Positions 1 through 6,559 of a DNA stretch of 8,348 bases are shown one piece after another. The stretch lies in NCBI GenBank assembly GCA_005882445.1, contig VBAN01000283.1, positions 1 through 8,348 of the forward strand. Direction: 5' to 3'. A program made the translations under genes and the position numbers. The stretch is from Candidatus Segetimicrobium genomatis (GTDB lineage: Bacteria > Sysuimicrobiota > Sysuimicrobiia > Sysuimicrobiales > Segetimicrobiaceae). Each line of letters opens with the position of its first letter. The stretch's first letter is position 1. Under the pieces are notes generated by a model. It worked only from the letters and a program-made list of their open reading frames with translations. It was not told where the DNA came from and searched no databases.

Positions 1-33
1 GAGCAGGAATGCCGCGATCCGGGCTGCGCGCAC
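1..33 (-). CDS. Possible N-terminus of a further gene (partial)
   Basis: A GTG at 33-31 opens a frame that runs to the window edge (11 codons) and reads V-R-A-A-R-I-A-A-F-L-L. This resembles the basic n-region and hydrophobic start of a signal peptide or first membrane segment. A purine-rich, Shine-Dalgarno-like AAAGGGGG lies 8 bases upstream. The frame starts 64 bases after the stop of the tRNA-binding protein gene, on the same strand, so it could be the third gene of the metG transcript. Only 11 residues are visible, so no function can be given and the gene itself is uncertain. Confidence 0.35.
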   Translation of the reverse strand, partial: MRAARIAAFLL

Positions 34-97
34 TGCGACCGCCCCCTTTCTCACAGTCCTACGGTGGGAGCGAGGCTGGGGTTCGGCCGCCGGCTCC

Positions 98-424
98 TCA
101 GGACACCCGGCTGCCGCTCGGCACGTCCGTGTCCGGCGCCAGCAGCACGACCCGCGCGCCGTCGCTCGCGGCCAGCAGCATGCCTTGCGATTCCACCCCA
201 CGGACGCGTCGCGGCTGCAGGTTCGCGACGACGACGATCTTGCGGCCGATCAGCGTCTCGGGCGCGTAGTGCTGGGCGATCCCGGCGGCCAGCGTGCGCG
301 TGGAGTCGCCGATCTTGATCCGGAGCTCCAGGATCTTGTCCGCGCCGGCCACCCGCTTCGCCTCGAGGACCTCGGCCACCCGCAGGTCGATCTTGCTGAA
401 GTCGTCGATCGTGATCTCGCTCAT
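98..424 (-). CDS. Stand-alone methionyl-tRNA synthetase C-terminal tRNA-binding protein (MetRS beta-like, Trbp111/EMAP-II OB-fold)
   Basis: A 108-residue protein made of one tRNA-binding OB-fold, the module usually fused to the C-terminus of bacterial MetRS. The family pattern is clear: the opening ITIDDFSKIDLRVAEVLEAK (residues 4-23), VVVANLQPRR (64-73) and the signature GVESQGMLLAA (76-86), ending just after the final strand. It should dimerise and bind the outside of the tRNA elbow, raising the tRNA affinity of the MetRS encoded immediately upstream. The ATG at 424-422 overlaps the metG stop as ATGA, and AAAGGAGG lies 7 bases upstream, so this start is firm. Its 108 residues plus 533 in MetRS give about the size of a fused MetRS (roughly 640). 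A CsaA-type tRNA-binding chaperone is the alternative, but the signature and position fit MetRS far better. Confidence 0.93.
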   Translation of the reverse strand: MSEITIDDFSKIDLRVAEVLEAKRVAGADKILELRIKIGDSTRTLAAGIAQHYAPETLIGRKIVVVANLQPRRVRGVESQGMLLAASDGARVVLLAPDTDVPSGSRVS

Positions 425-2022
425 TCGGCCCCCTCCTTTGTCGATGTGATCCGCGCGGCCGGGCGGGTCTCGATCCTGGGGAAGAGCGGAGCCACCTGCC
501 GGATGCGTGCGCCCGCGGGCAGTCCGCCCCAACGGGCGGCGTCCGGCAATCGCTGAGCCGACAGGGGGGCCGGGATCCCCAGCTGATCCCACACCCGCTG
601 CGTGGCCGCCGGCAGCACCGGCGTCAACAGGATCGTCGCGATCCGAAGCGCTTCCAGCGTGTTGTAGAGGATGGCGCCGGCGCGCGCGCGATTGCCGGCT
701 TTGAGCGCCGACCACGGGGCGGCCTCATCGATATACTTGTTGGCTACCCCCAGGAGCCGCCAGATCTCGGCCAGCCCCCGGGTGAATTCGAACGTGCCGA
801 TCCGCGCGCCCGCGGCCGCGGGCACCTCCTCGGCGGCCTTGAGCAAAGCCCCGTCCGGGCCTTCGGGCGCGCCCGCAGCGGGAATCACCCCGTCGAAGTG
901 GCGCGCGACGAGCGGCAGGGTCCGGTTGAGCAGGTTCCCGAAGTCGTTGGCGAGGTCGGCATTGAACCGGTGGACCAGCGCGGCGTGCGAGTAATCCCCG
1001 TCCTGCCCGAACGGGACCTCGCGCAGGAGCGCATACCGGAACGCGTCCGCCGCCACCTCCCACTGCGCCCCGCTCGCGTCGGCCAGCCGCGTGATCTCCG
1101 CGATCGGATCGATAAAGTTGCCGCGGGTTTTGCTCATCTTTTCGCCGTCCACCGTCCAGAAGCCGTGCGCCCACACCTGCCGGGGGGACGGCAGCCCCAC
1201 GGCCTCGAGGAAGCAGGGCCAGATCAGCGAGTGGAACCGGTTGATGTCTCGGCCGACCAGATGGTGCACGTGGGGCCAGAACCGGCGGTACCGCTCGGGA
1301 TGGTCCAGGTAGCCGATGGCGGTCAGGTAGTTCATCAACGCTTCGATCCAGACGTAGATCGTCTGCGCCGGATCGAACGGGACGGGGATCCCCCACCTGA
1401 CCGAGAGGCGGCTGACGGCGAGGTCGCGCAGTCCGCCGCGGATCAGGCTGAGCATCTCGTTCCGCTGGCTCTCCGGCTGGATGAACTCCGGCTCCCGCTC
1501 GATCTTGCGAAGGATCCAGTCCTGGTACCGGCTCAGGCGGAAGAGGTAGTTCTCCTCGGCGGTCCACTCCACGGGGCGCTTGTGGATCGGGCACAGCCGC
1601 CCCTCCAGCAGCTGATCTTCGGTGTAGAAAGCCTCGCACGATGGGCAGTACCACCCCTCGTAGGTCCCTTTGTAGATCGCGCCCCGGTCGTACGCCAGCT
1701 GGAACAGCTGCTGCGCCACGCGGATGTGGCGGGGCTCGGTCGTCCGAATGAAGTCGTCGTTCGAGATGCCGAGCCGCTTCCAGAGCGCCACCCACCGGGG
1801 CGCGATGCGGTCGGTCCACTCCCGGGGGGACACGCCGTCCTCGCGCGCCTTGCGCTCGATGTTCACCCCGTGCTCGTCCGTGCCGGTGAGGAAGAAGACG
1901 TCGGCCCCGGCCAGCCGCTTCCACCGGGCGATCGTGTCCGCGGCGAGCGTGGTATAGGCGTGCCCGATGTGCGGCACGTCGTTTACATAGTAGATCGGTG
2001 TGGTGACGTAAAAGGGTTCCAT
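421..2022 (-). CDS. metG: Methionyl-tRNA synthetase, catalytic and anticodon-binding subunit
   Basis: Class I aminoacyl-tRNA synthetase that charges tRNA-Met in the cytoplasm. The 533-residue product shows the HIGH motif at residues 18-21 and the KMSKS loop as KMSKT (295-299). The connective-peptide zinc knuckle has C126/C129 and C144/H147. The alpha-helical anticodon-binding domain follows from about 355, including NKYIDEAAPW near 428-437, and the chain ends soon after PLFPRIE. The usual C-terminal tRNA-binding domain is missing here and is encoded by the next gene, overlapping by 4 bases (ATGA). An in-frame ATG at 2040 exists, but the ATG at 2022 is preferred: GAGGGGAG sits 5 bases upstream of it, and the homologous N-terminus begins at MEPFYVTTPIYY. 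A T-box leader with a Met specifier lies directly upstream, so expression should rise when uncharged tRNA-Met accumulates. Confidence 0.98.
   Translation of the reverse strand: MEPFYVTTPIYYVNDVPHIGHAYTTLAADTIARWKRLAGADVFFLTGTDEHGVNIERKAREDGVSPREWTDRIAPRWVALWKRLGISNDDFIRTTEPRHIRVAQQLFQLAYDRGAIYKGTYEGWYCPSCEAFYTEDQLLEGRLCPIHKRPVEWTAEENYLFRLSRYQDWILRKIEREPEFIQPESQRNEMLSLIRGGLRDLAVSRLSVRWGIPVPFDPAQTIYVWIEALMNYLTAIGYLDHPERYRRFWPHVHHLVGRDINRFHSLIWPCFLEAVGLPSPRQVWAHGFWTVDGEKMSKTRGNFIDPIAEITRLADASGAQWEVAADAFRYALLREVPFGQDGDYSHAALVHRFNADLANDFGNLLNRTLPLVARHFDGVIPAAGAPEGPDGALLKAAEEVPAAAGARIGTFEFTRGLAEIWRLLGVANKYIDEAAPWSALKAGNRARAGAILYNTLEALRIATILLTPVLPAATQRVWDQLGIPAPLSAQRLPDAARWGGLPAGARIRQVAPLFPRIETRPAARITSTKEGAE
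432..439 (-). promoter_or_regulatory. Strong ribosome binding site for the split MetRS tRNA-binding subunit
   Basis: AAAGGAGG, continuing into further G residues, lies inside the last codons of metG and ends 7 bases before the ATG at 424. Its strength argues that the separate reading frame is genuinely translated and is not an artefact of a frameshift in a fused gene. Confidence 0.85.
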
Positions 2023-2070
2023 GTGCTCTCCCCTCTGCATGGCCGGGCCCCGGCAACGCCCGCGCCGAAA

Positions 2071-2373
2071 GCAAAACGGCCCCCCGTCCTGGGACGAGAG
2101 GCTGCCGCCTTCGTGGTACCACCCATCTGCGCCCGCATCTCGCGGGCCTCAACCGGCCCGGATCTCCACCCATGACCCGGACCCACGGCCCGTCACGCAG
2201 GCCTGCGGCGCGCCTACTCTGCCGGCCGCTCTCGCGGCCCGCCCTTCAGCGCGCGGCTCCGGAGCCATGTTCCGCCCGCCGCCCCCGCCGGCTTGCACCC
2301 TATCCCGGCTCGCTTGTCCGATCGCGCGGACTCGAGTCGGCGGTCGAGCGTACTCCCGCTCCGTCGTCGCGTT
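2071..2373 (-). promoter_or_regulatory. T-box riboswitch leader with Met (AUG) specifier upstream of metG
   Basis: A cis-acting leader that reads the charging state of tRNA-Met. The T-box core TGGGTGGTACCACG is at 2125-2112. Its UGGN is TGGT (2121-2118), which would pair with an ACCA tRNA 3' end, consistent with A73 of tRNA-Met. Stem I is recognisable. GGAGC (2362-2358) pairs with GCTCC (2265-2261) below the specifier loop. AGTA (2354-2351) and GAAC (2272-2269) are the loop-E strands, and the codon ATG (2268-2266) follows GAAC directly. CGC and CCGCC pair above the loop with GGCGG and GCG. The apical motifs AGCGAG (2314-2309) and GGGTGCAAGCCGG (2300-2288) match the usual Stem I head. Further hairpins lie at 2239-2224 (6 bp, GAGA loop) and 2147-2131 (6 bp, probably Stem III just before the antiterminator). 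A terminator follows, so control is by transcription antitermination. The 5' end at about 2373 is inferred from the promoter. Confidence 0.94.
2073..2102 (-). terminator. Intrinsic terminator of the metG T-box leader
   Basis: The strand 2102-2093 (GCCTCTCGTC) pairs with 2088-2079 (GACGGGGGGC) around a 4-base loop, giving a 10-bp stem with two G-U pairs. Two bases later comes TTTT at 2076-2073. It stands between the T-box core and the metG ribosome binding site, where the regulated terminator of a T-box leader is expected. The four-T tract is short, which is common in GC-rich genomes. The bases CCCA (2093-2090), in and beside the loop, could instead pair with TGGG (2125-2122) of the T-box to form the antiterminator. 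Confidence 0.8.
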
Positions 2374-2379
2374 GGCATC

Positions 2380-2408
2380 ATGCTACGGGGCGCTGGGGGG
2401 AATGTCAA
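2380..2408 (-). promoter_or_regulatory. Sigma-70/SigA-type promoter for the T-box-metG transcript
   Basis: A perfect -35 box TTGACA at 2408-2403 is followed by exactly 17 bases and the -10 box TAGCAT at 2385-2380 (4 of 6 consensus bases, including the key first T-A and last T). Transcription would start near 2373, a short distance before the first paired strands of T-box Stem I, as expected. It lies 40 bases after the stop codon of the upstream hypothetical gene. Confidence 0.8.
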
Positions 2409-2448
2409 GGCCGCCCATCTGGGGCCGGTCCGGGATGCGCCCGAAGCG

Positions 2449-3300
2449 TTAGAAGCCGAACGGCAGCGCGAGATACCACCGTCCGTCGTACCGCTTGAAC
2501 GACAGGCTCGTCGGTTTGAGGCCCGGTTCGGCCTGCGCGCCCTCCGCCCCGGACGCGGGTTGGGCCCCCGCGCTGTCGGCCTCCATCGGCACGCTCTCCA
2601 CCAGCGGGGACTGGTCCGGTCTCGTGACCGTGACGACCTGCCCGTCGACGGAGAACTGCAGGGCGGCGCCCGGGAACGGCTTCATGCGAAACTTGGGGGT
2701 CGCGATCATCCTCAGCGAGTCACTGAGCACCCACTGGAAGAGCCCGATCCCCTCGGGGTAGATCTGGGCTTCCTGCTCAACGGCCTTCGCGTACAGCTTC
2801 GCCAGCCCGGCGCCGTCTTTGCGGGCCAGCGTCGCGTAATAGGTCTGCAGCAGGGCCGCGATCGCCTCGCGGTCGGCGCCGGAGAGGCGGAGCGGGGTCT
2901 GGCGGCGCAGCTGGATCGTGAAGGGGATCTTCTTCGTGACCCGGGCGCCGTTCGTCTCCCCCGTGACGCTGGTGAAGCGGACGATCTGGTCTTTGCGCGG
3001 TCCCTTCGCCCGTGTCTCGAGGGTCACGGACAGCCCGACTCTGGTGTCGCTCGTGTACTCGACTTCCAGCTCGTTGGCGCCGTCCCGGAGGTACTTCGTG
3101 ACGTAGATGGGAAGGCTGATGGAAATCGCGGTGTCGCCGGCCACGGTCATGCCGTTGAGGGCGACCCGGTGAAGATAGGCCCCCTCGCTCCAGAGGAACT
3201 GGTATTCGACATCTCCCGGGTCGGCGGCCGCGGGGACCGCCACGAGCAGGGCAAGCGCACAGAGCAGCATCCTCATGGCGGTCATGCCTCCCACGCGCAT
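2449..3300 (-). CDS. Exported protein of unknown function with a possible NTF2-like C-terminal half
   Basis: I do not recognise this family. The 283-residue product opens with a Sec signal peptide: arginines at 2 and 10, hydrophobic residues 11-26, and a likely cleavage after the A-A-A at 24-26. A beta-rich segment follows (about 30-128), containing LNG and a YLRDGANELEVEY stretch reminiscent of a beta-sandwich. A helix-then-strand region (about 140-283) could be NTF2/SnoaL-like. It is broken by an Ala/Gly/Glu-rich low-complexity insert at about 237-260, and the chain ends in an aromatic RWYLALPFGF. ATG codons also occur at 3306, 3285 and 3276. The one at 3300 is chosen because AGAGG lies 7 bases upstream, while 3306 is too close to it. 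The start at 3276 would still leave a signal peptide. It begins 54 bases after lysC with no visible terminator between, so co-transcription with the threonine operon is possible. A cell-envelope location is inferred. Confidence 0.85.
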   Translation of the reverse strand: MRVGGMTAMRMLLCALALLVAVPAAADPGDVEYQFLWSEGAYLHRVALNGMTVAGDTAISISLPIYVTKYLRDGANELEVEYTSDTRVGLSVTLETRAKGPRKDQIVRFTSVTGETNGARVTKKIPFTIQLRRQTPLRLSGADREAIAALLQTYYATLARKDGAGLAKLYAKAVEQEAQIYPEGIGLFQWVLSDSLRMIATPKFRMKPFPGAALQFSVDGQVVTVTRPDQSPLVESVPMEADSAGAQPASGAEGAQAEPGLKPTSLSFKRYDGRWYLALPFGF

Positions 3301-3354
3301 CACCATTCCTCTTTGAGATACCCTGGGAGGCGAATGGGTAGACTGGCGGCGGGC

Positions 3355-3855
3355 TCACGCCCGGTCCAGGACGAACTCCCTGTGCAGCGCGCGGACGGCG
3401 GCGGTGACGTCCCCGGCCGGGATGACGCAGGAGACCTTGATCTCGGACGTGGCGATCAACTTGATGTTGATCTTCTGGGCGGCCAGCGCCCCGAACATCA
3501 GGGCCGCGACCCCGGGGTTGCTGATCATCCCCGCGCCGACGATGCTCACCATCGCCACCTGATCATCCGCCAGGATCTCCTCGGCCCCGATCGCCGCCGC
3601 CACGCTGCGCGCCGCCTCCACCGCCGCCAGCATGTCGGCCTTGGCCACCGTGAAGGAAATGTCGGCGCGCTCCGTGCGCGGCACGCTCTGGATGATCAGG
3701 TTGACGTTCACATGCCGGTCGGCCACGGCCCGGAACAGGGTGTGGGCGGTCCCGGGGCGGTCCCCCACCCCCGTCACCGTGATCTTCGCCACGTTCGTGT
3801 CGTGGGTCACCCCGGTGATCAGTCTCTGCCGCTCGAACCTGCTGTCCGTCACCAC
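3355..3855 (-). CDS. Predicted aspartokinase beta subunit from an internal in-frame start
   Basis: Within lysC, tandem GTG codons (V239 and V240 of the alpha chain, at 3855 and 3852) follow GGAGG by 5 and 8 bases. Initiation there would give a protein of 166 or 165 residues holding only the two ACT domains. In alpha2beta2 aspartokinases such as Bacillus subtilis LysC and Corynebacterium LysC, a beta subunit of about 160-170 residues arises the same way, from a start just before the ACT domains. Position, size and ribosome binding site all agree with that arrangement. The start itself is inferred; a chance GGAGG in a GC-rich gene is the alternative. Confidence 0.55.
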   Translation of the reverse strand: MVTDSRFERQRLITGVTHDTNVAKITVTGVGDRPGTAHTLFRAVADRHVNVNLIIQSVPRTERADISFTVAKADMLAAVEAARSVAAAIGAEEILADDQVAMVSIVGAGMISNPGVAALMFGALAAQKINIKLIATSEIKVSCVIPAGDVTAAVRALHREFVLDRA

Positions 3856-4569
3856 CGTTCCCTCCCGATCCACGAAGCTGCTGCGCACTTCGAGGCGCAC
3901 CCGATGCTGCATGGCGAGCTCCGCCGCGCGGGTCTGGACGACCAGCGCGCCCGAACTGGCCATCTCGAGCAATTCGTCGTACGCGATCTCCTGGAGCCGG
4001 CGCGCCTCCGGGACGAGGCGGGGGTCCGCCGAGAAGACCCCTTCGACGTCCGTGTAGATCTGGCAGAGGTCCGCGCCGAGCGCCGACGCCAGCGCCACCG
4101 CCGTGGTGTCCGATCCGCCGCGGCCGAGCGTGGTGATCTCCTCATCGTCGGTGATCCCCTGGAACCCGGCGACGATGACGATCCGGCCGGCAGCCAGCTC
4201 GCGGTCGATCCGCGACCGGTCGACCGCGAGGATGCGGGCGCGGGTGTGGACGTGCTCGGTCTTGATCTGCGCCTGCGCGCCGGTGAGCGAGATCGCCTCG
4301 GCTCCCTCCGCCAGGATCGCCATCGCCAGCAGGGCGATCGAGACCTGCTCGCCGGTCGAGAGCAGCATGTCCAGTTCCCGGGCCGGCAGGGGGTCGGCGA
4401 CCTGCCTGGCCATTCCGATGAGATCGTCCGTCATGTCGCCGGGCGCCGACACGACCACGACGACCTGGTGGCCGGCCCTGCGCGTGGCCACGATCCGCTT
4501 CGCGACGTGCTTGATGCGGTCGGGCCCCGCGACGGAGGTGCCGCCGAACTTCTGGATGATCAGGCTCAC
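3355..4569 (-). CDS. lysC: Aspartokinase (aspartate kinase), alpha subunit
   Basis: Phosphorylates aspartate with ATP, the first step toward lysine, threonine and methionine. The 404-residue chain has the amino-acid kinase domain with KFGGTSV (7-13), STGEQVS (71-77), GRGGSDTTA (149-157) and TDVEGVFSADPR (173-184). Two ACT regulatory domains follow: about 255-330, with GDRPGTAHTLF, and about 335-404, with VGAGMISNPGVAALMF and NIKLIATSEIKVSCVI. The size fits monofunctional Bacillus/Corynebacterium-type enzymes that are inhibited by lysine, threonine or both; which applies here cannot be read from sequence alone. The GTG start at 4569 overlaps the thrB stop as GTGA. GGAGG sits 7 bases upstream, supporting this start over an in-frame ATG at 4626 inside thrB. 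It is the last biosynthetic gene of the operon. An internal ribosome binding site predicts a separate beta subunit. Confidence 0.97.
   Translation of the reverse strand: MSLIIQKFGGTSVAGPDRIKHVAKRIVATRRAGHQVVVVVSAPGDMTDDLIGMARQVADPLPARELDMLLSTGEQVSIALLAMAILAEGAEAISLTGAQAQIKTEHVHTRARILAVDRSRIDRELAAGRIVIVAGFQGITDDEEITTLGRGGSDTTAVALASALGADLCQIYTDVEGVFSADPRLVPEARRLQEIAYDELLEMASSGALVVQTRAAELAMQHRVRLEVRSSFVDREGTVVTDSRFERQRLITGVTHDTNVAKITVTGVGDRPGTAHTLFRAVADRHVNVNLIIQSVPRTERADISFTVAKADMLAAVEAARSVAAAIGAEEILADDQVAMVSIVGAGMISNPGVAALMFGALAAQKINIKLIATSEIKVSCVIPAGDVTAAVRALHREFVLDRA
3861..3866 (-). promoter_or_regulatory. Internal ribosome binding site in lysC
   Basis: GGGAGG, spanning codons for Arg-Glu-Gly of the alpha chain, ends 5 bases before GTG at 3855 and 8 bases before GTG at 3852. 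It lies at the boundary between the kinase domain and the ACT domains. Confidence 0.55.
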
Positions 4570-5468
4570 GCGGGGTCCTCCACGACGGCGCCTTCCGTGT
4601 CGAACTCCGCGTGCAGGATCCGGCACGCCGCCCCGGCGGCCTGGAACGCCTGCGCCATCGCCGGGCCGATCTCGGGCGCGTCGCCAAACGCGAGGACCGT
4701 GGGACCGGACCCGCTGAGCGCGACGCCGTAGGCCCCCGCGCGTCTGGCGGCCGCGAACACGTCGGTCAGTCCGGGCACGAGCGTTTCGCGGTAGGGCTGG
4801 TGCAGCCGGTCCTGCGTCGCCTCATCGAGGAGATCCCACCGGCCTCCCGTGAGCGCGGCCACGAGCAGGGTGGCCCGGGTGACGTTGAAGACGGCGTCGG
4901 GGAAGGGGACGCGCGCCGGCAGCCGGCGCCTGGCCTCGTCCGTGGACACGTGGTAGTCCGGCACGGCCAGCACGACGTTGAGCGTCGGGGGCGCGAGGCG
5001 GATCCAGCGGACCCCGGTGGCGGTCCGGGCGCAGACGACGAGCCCGCCGAACAGAGCGGGCGCGACGTTGTCGGGATGGCCTTCCATCTCCGCGGCCAGA
5101 TCGAGGAGGGCCTGCTTGCCGAGCGGGGCGCCCAAGAGCGCGTTCGCGGCCACCGCCCCGCCGACGATCGCCGCCGCGCTGCTGCCCAGGCCGCTGGCGA
5201 GCGGGATCTGGTTCTGCTGGCGGAGGCGGAACGCCCGCGTGCCCGCCGCGCCGCCGCCCTCCGCCCGCGCCGCGACCGCGAGCGCCGCTTGATAGGCGAG
5301 GTGCGCGGCGTCGCGCGGCAGCGTGCCGGCCCCCTCGCCCTCGATCTCGATCTCGGGGTGGCCGGCCGGCTCGAGCGTGAGCGTGTTGTACAGACGCAGC
5401 GCGAGCCCGAGGGCGTCGAACCCGGGTCCCAGATTGGCCGAGGTGGCCGGCACGCGCACCCGGATCAT
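4566..5468 (-). CDS. thrB: Homoserine kinase
   Basis: GHMP-family kinase that phosphorylates homoserine to O-phosphohomoserine, the substrate of ThrC. The 300-residue length is normal. The N-terminal VPATSANLGPGFDALG (6-21), the ATP-binding PLASGLGSSAAA (89-100), EGHPDNVAPALFGG (129-142) and the C-terminal SGSGPT (252-257) are all intact. The ATG at 5468 overlaps the thrC stop as ATGA. No strong Shine-Dalgarno sequence precedes it, so translation is probably coupled to thrC. A much longer in-frame upstream extension inside thrC is a shadow, because the family N-terminus begins exactly at MIRVRVPATSANLG. Its stop overlaps the lysC GTG start by 4 bases. Confidence 0.97.
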   Translation of the reverse strand: MIRVRVPATSANLGPGFDALGLALRLYNTLTLEPAGHPEIEIEGEGAGTLPRDAAHLAYQAALAVAARAEGGGAAGTRAFRLRQQNQIPLASGLGSSAAAIVGGAVAANALLGAPLGKQALLDLAAEMEGHPDNVAPALFGGLVVCARTATGVRWIRLAPPTLNVVLAVPDYHVSTDEARRRLPARVPFPDAVFNVTRATLLVAALTGGRWDLLDEATQDRLHQPYRETLVPGLTDVFAAARRAGAYGVALSGSGPTVLAFGDAPEIGPAMAQAFQAAGAACRILHAEFDTEGAVVEDPA

Positions 5469-6559
5469 CGGACCGCCAGCACCTCGTCCACGACCCGCTC
5501 CAGCGCCTCCGGCGTCGCCGGGACGGCCTCGGGCCGGCGCTCCGTGCGCAGCACCGATTCGGGATCTTTGAGCCCGTGGCCGGTCAGCACGCACGCCGCG
5601 AGGATCCCGCCCGGCAGCCGCCCTTCGCGCGCCCGCTTGAGGAGCCCGGCCACGGGAGCCGCCGACGACGGCTCGACGAACACGCCCTCCTCGATGGCCA
5701 GCAGGCGCCGCGCCGCCAGGAGCTCCTCGTCCGTGACGGCCTCGAACCCGCCGCCGGAGTCCCGCGCCGCGGCCACGGCGGCGTCCCACGAGGCCGGCCG
5801 CCCGATGCGGATCGCCGACGCCACGGTCTCCGGCCGCTCGACCGGATGGCCGAGCACCAGGGGGGCCGCGCCCGCGGCCTGGAAGCCCCACATCTTCGGC
5901 AGCGCCGCGCTCCGGCCGTCCCGATGATACTGGACGAACCCGCGCCAGTAGGCCGTGATGTTCCCGGCGTTGCCGACGGGGATGGCCAGCACGTCCGGCG
6001 CGCGGCCCAGCGCATCGCAGATCTCGAACGCGCCGGTCTTCTGCCCTTCGATCCGGTACGGGTTCACCGAGTTGACGAGGGTGAGGCGGAATTTCGGGGC
6101 CGACTCGCGGACGATGCGCAGCGCTTCGTCGAACGAGCCTTCGACCGGGACGACGCGCGCGCCCTGGGCCATCGCCTGCACGAGCTTGCCGACCGCGACG
6201 CCCCCGGCGGGGACGACGACGAAGCACGGCAGGCCGGCCCGTGAGGCGTACGCCGCGGCGGCCGCCGCCGTGTTGCCGGTGCTGGCGCAGAGGACCGCGC
6301 GGCTTCCCTCTTCCAGCGCTTTGGACATCGCCAGGGTCATGCCGCGATCCTTGAACGAGCCGGTGGGGTTCTGGCCCTCGCATTTCAGGTACACTTCGAT
6401 GCCGGGTAGGTGGCGTCCGAGGCGCGAGGCGCGCAGCAGCGGGGTGGCGCCCTCGAGGAGCGTCACCAGCGGCGTGCCGGGGGTGACCGGCAGGTAGGCG
6501 CGGTACTCCTCGATCACCCCCCGCCAGGCGCGGGGCGCCGGCGCGTCACGCTTTACCAT
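5465..6559 (-). CDS. thrC: Threonine synthase
   Basis: PLP-dependent lyase that converts O-phosphohomoserine to threonine and phosphate, the last step of threonine synthesis. The 364 residues carry the PLP lysine K70 in NPTGSFKDRG (64-73), the ASTGN loop (92-96), the phosphate-binding PVGNAGN (195-201) and the C-terminal LTGHGLKDP (325-333). This compact form matches the Bacillus-type enzymes of about 350 residues, not the longer E. coli type. The ATG at 6559 overlaps the end of hom by 14 bases. A weak GGGTGG lies just upstream, so coupling to hom translation is likely. The 4-base overlap with thrB continues the chain of joined genes. Confidence 0.97.
   Translation of the reverse strand: MVKRDAPAPRAWRGVIEEYRAYLPVTPGTPLVTLLEGATPLLRASRLGRHLPGIEVYLKCEGQNPTGSFKDRGMTLAMSKALEEGSRAVLCASTGNTAAAAAAYASRAGLPCFVVVPAGGVAVGKLVQAMAQGARVVPVEGSFDEALRIVRESAPKFRLTLVNSVNPYRIEGQKTGAFEICDALGRAPDVLAIPVGNAGNITAYWRGFVQYHRDGRSAALPKMWGFQAAGAAPLVLGHPVERPETVASAIRIGRPASWDAAVAAARDSGGGFEAVTDEELLAARRLLAIEEGVFVEPSSAAPVAGLLKRAREGRLPGGILAACVLTGHGLKDPESVLRTERRPEAVPATPEALERVVDEVLAVR

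Noticed and set aside
67..97. An inverted repeat GGAGC/GCTCC just after the tRNA-binding protein gene, considered as a terminator
   Set aside because: Only 5 bp with a loop of about 21 bases and no T-run after it on the minus strand.
898..2175. A 425-codon plus-strand frame opposite metG
   Set aside because: A composition shadow of metG with no family signature; it also runs through the T-box leader.
2196..2207. The 12-base palindrome CGCAGGCCTGCG in the leader, considered as an operator
   Set aside because: It lies well inside the transcribed T-box leader and is better explained as part of its RNA structure; palindromes of this kind are frequent in GC-rich DNA.
2409..2448. A short GCCC/GGGC hairpin between the hypothetical gene and the metG promoter, considered as a terminator
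   Set aside because: A 4-bp stem with no T-tract; too weak to call.
2293..4731. An 812-codon open frame on the plus strand, antisense to the hypothetical gene and lysC
   Set aside because: Its translation is Arg/Gly/Asp/His-rich with no recognisable domain. It lies opposite well-supported genes and across the T-box leader. Long antisense frames are expected in very GC-rich DNA with GC-biased third codon positions.
4566..6383. A 605-codon minus-strand frame ending with thrB
   Set aside because: The first 305 codons are out of frame with thrC and low in complexity. Real homology starts at MIRVRVPATS (5468), so only thrB is kept.
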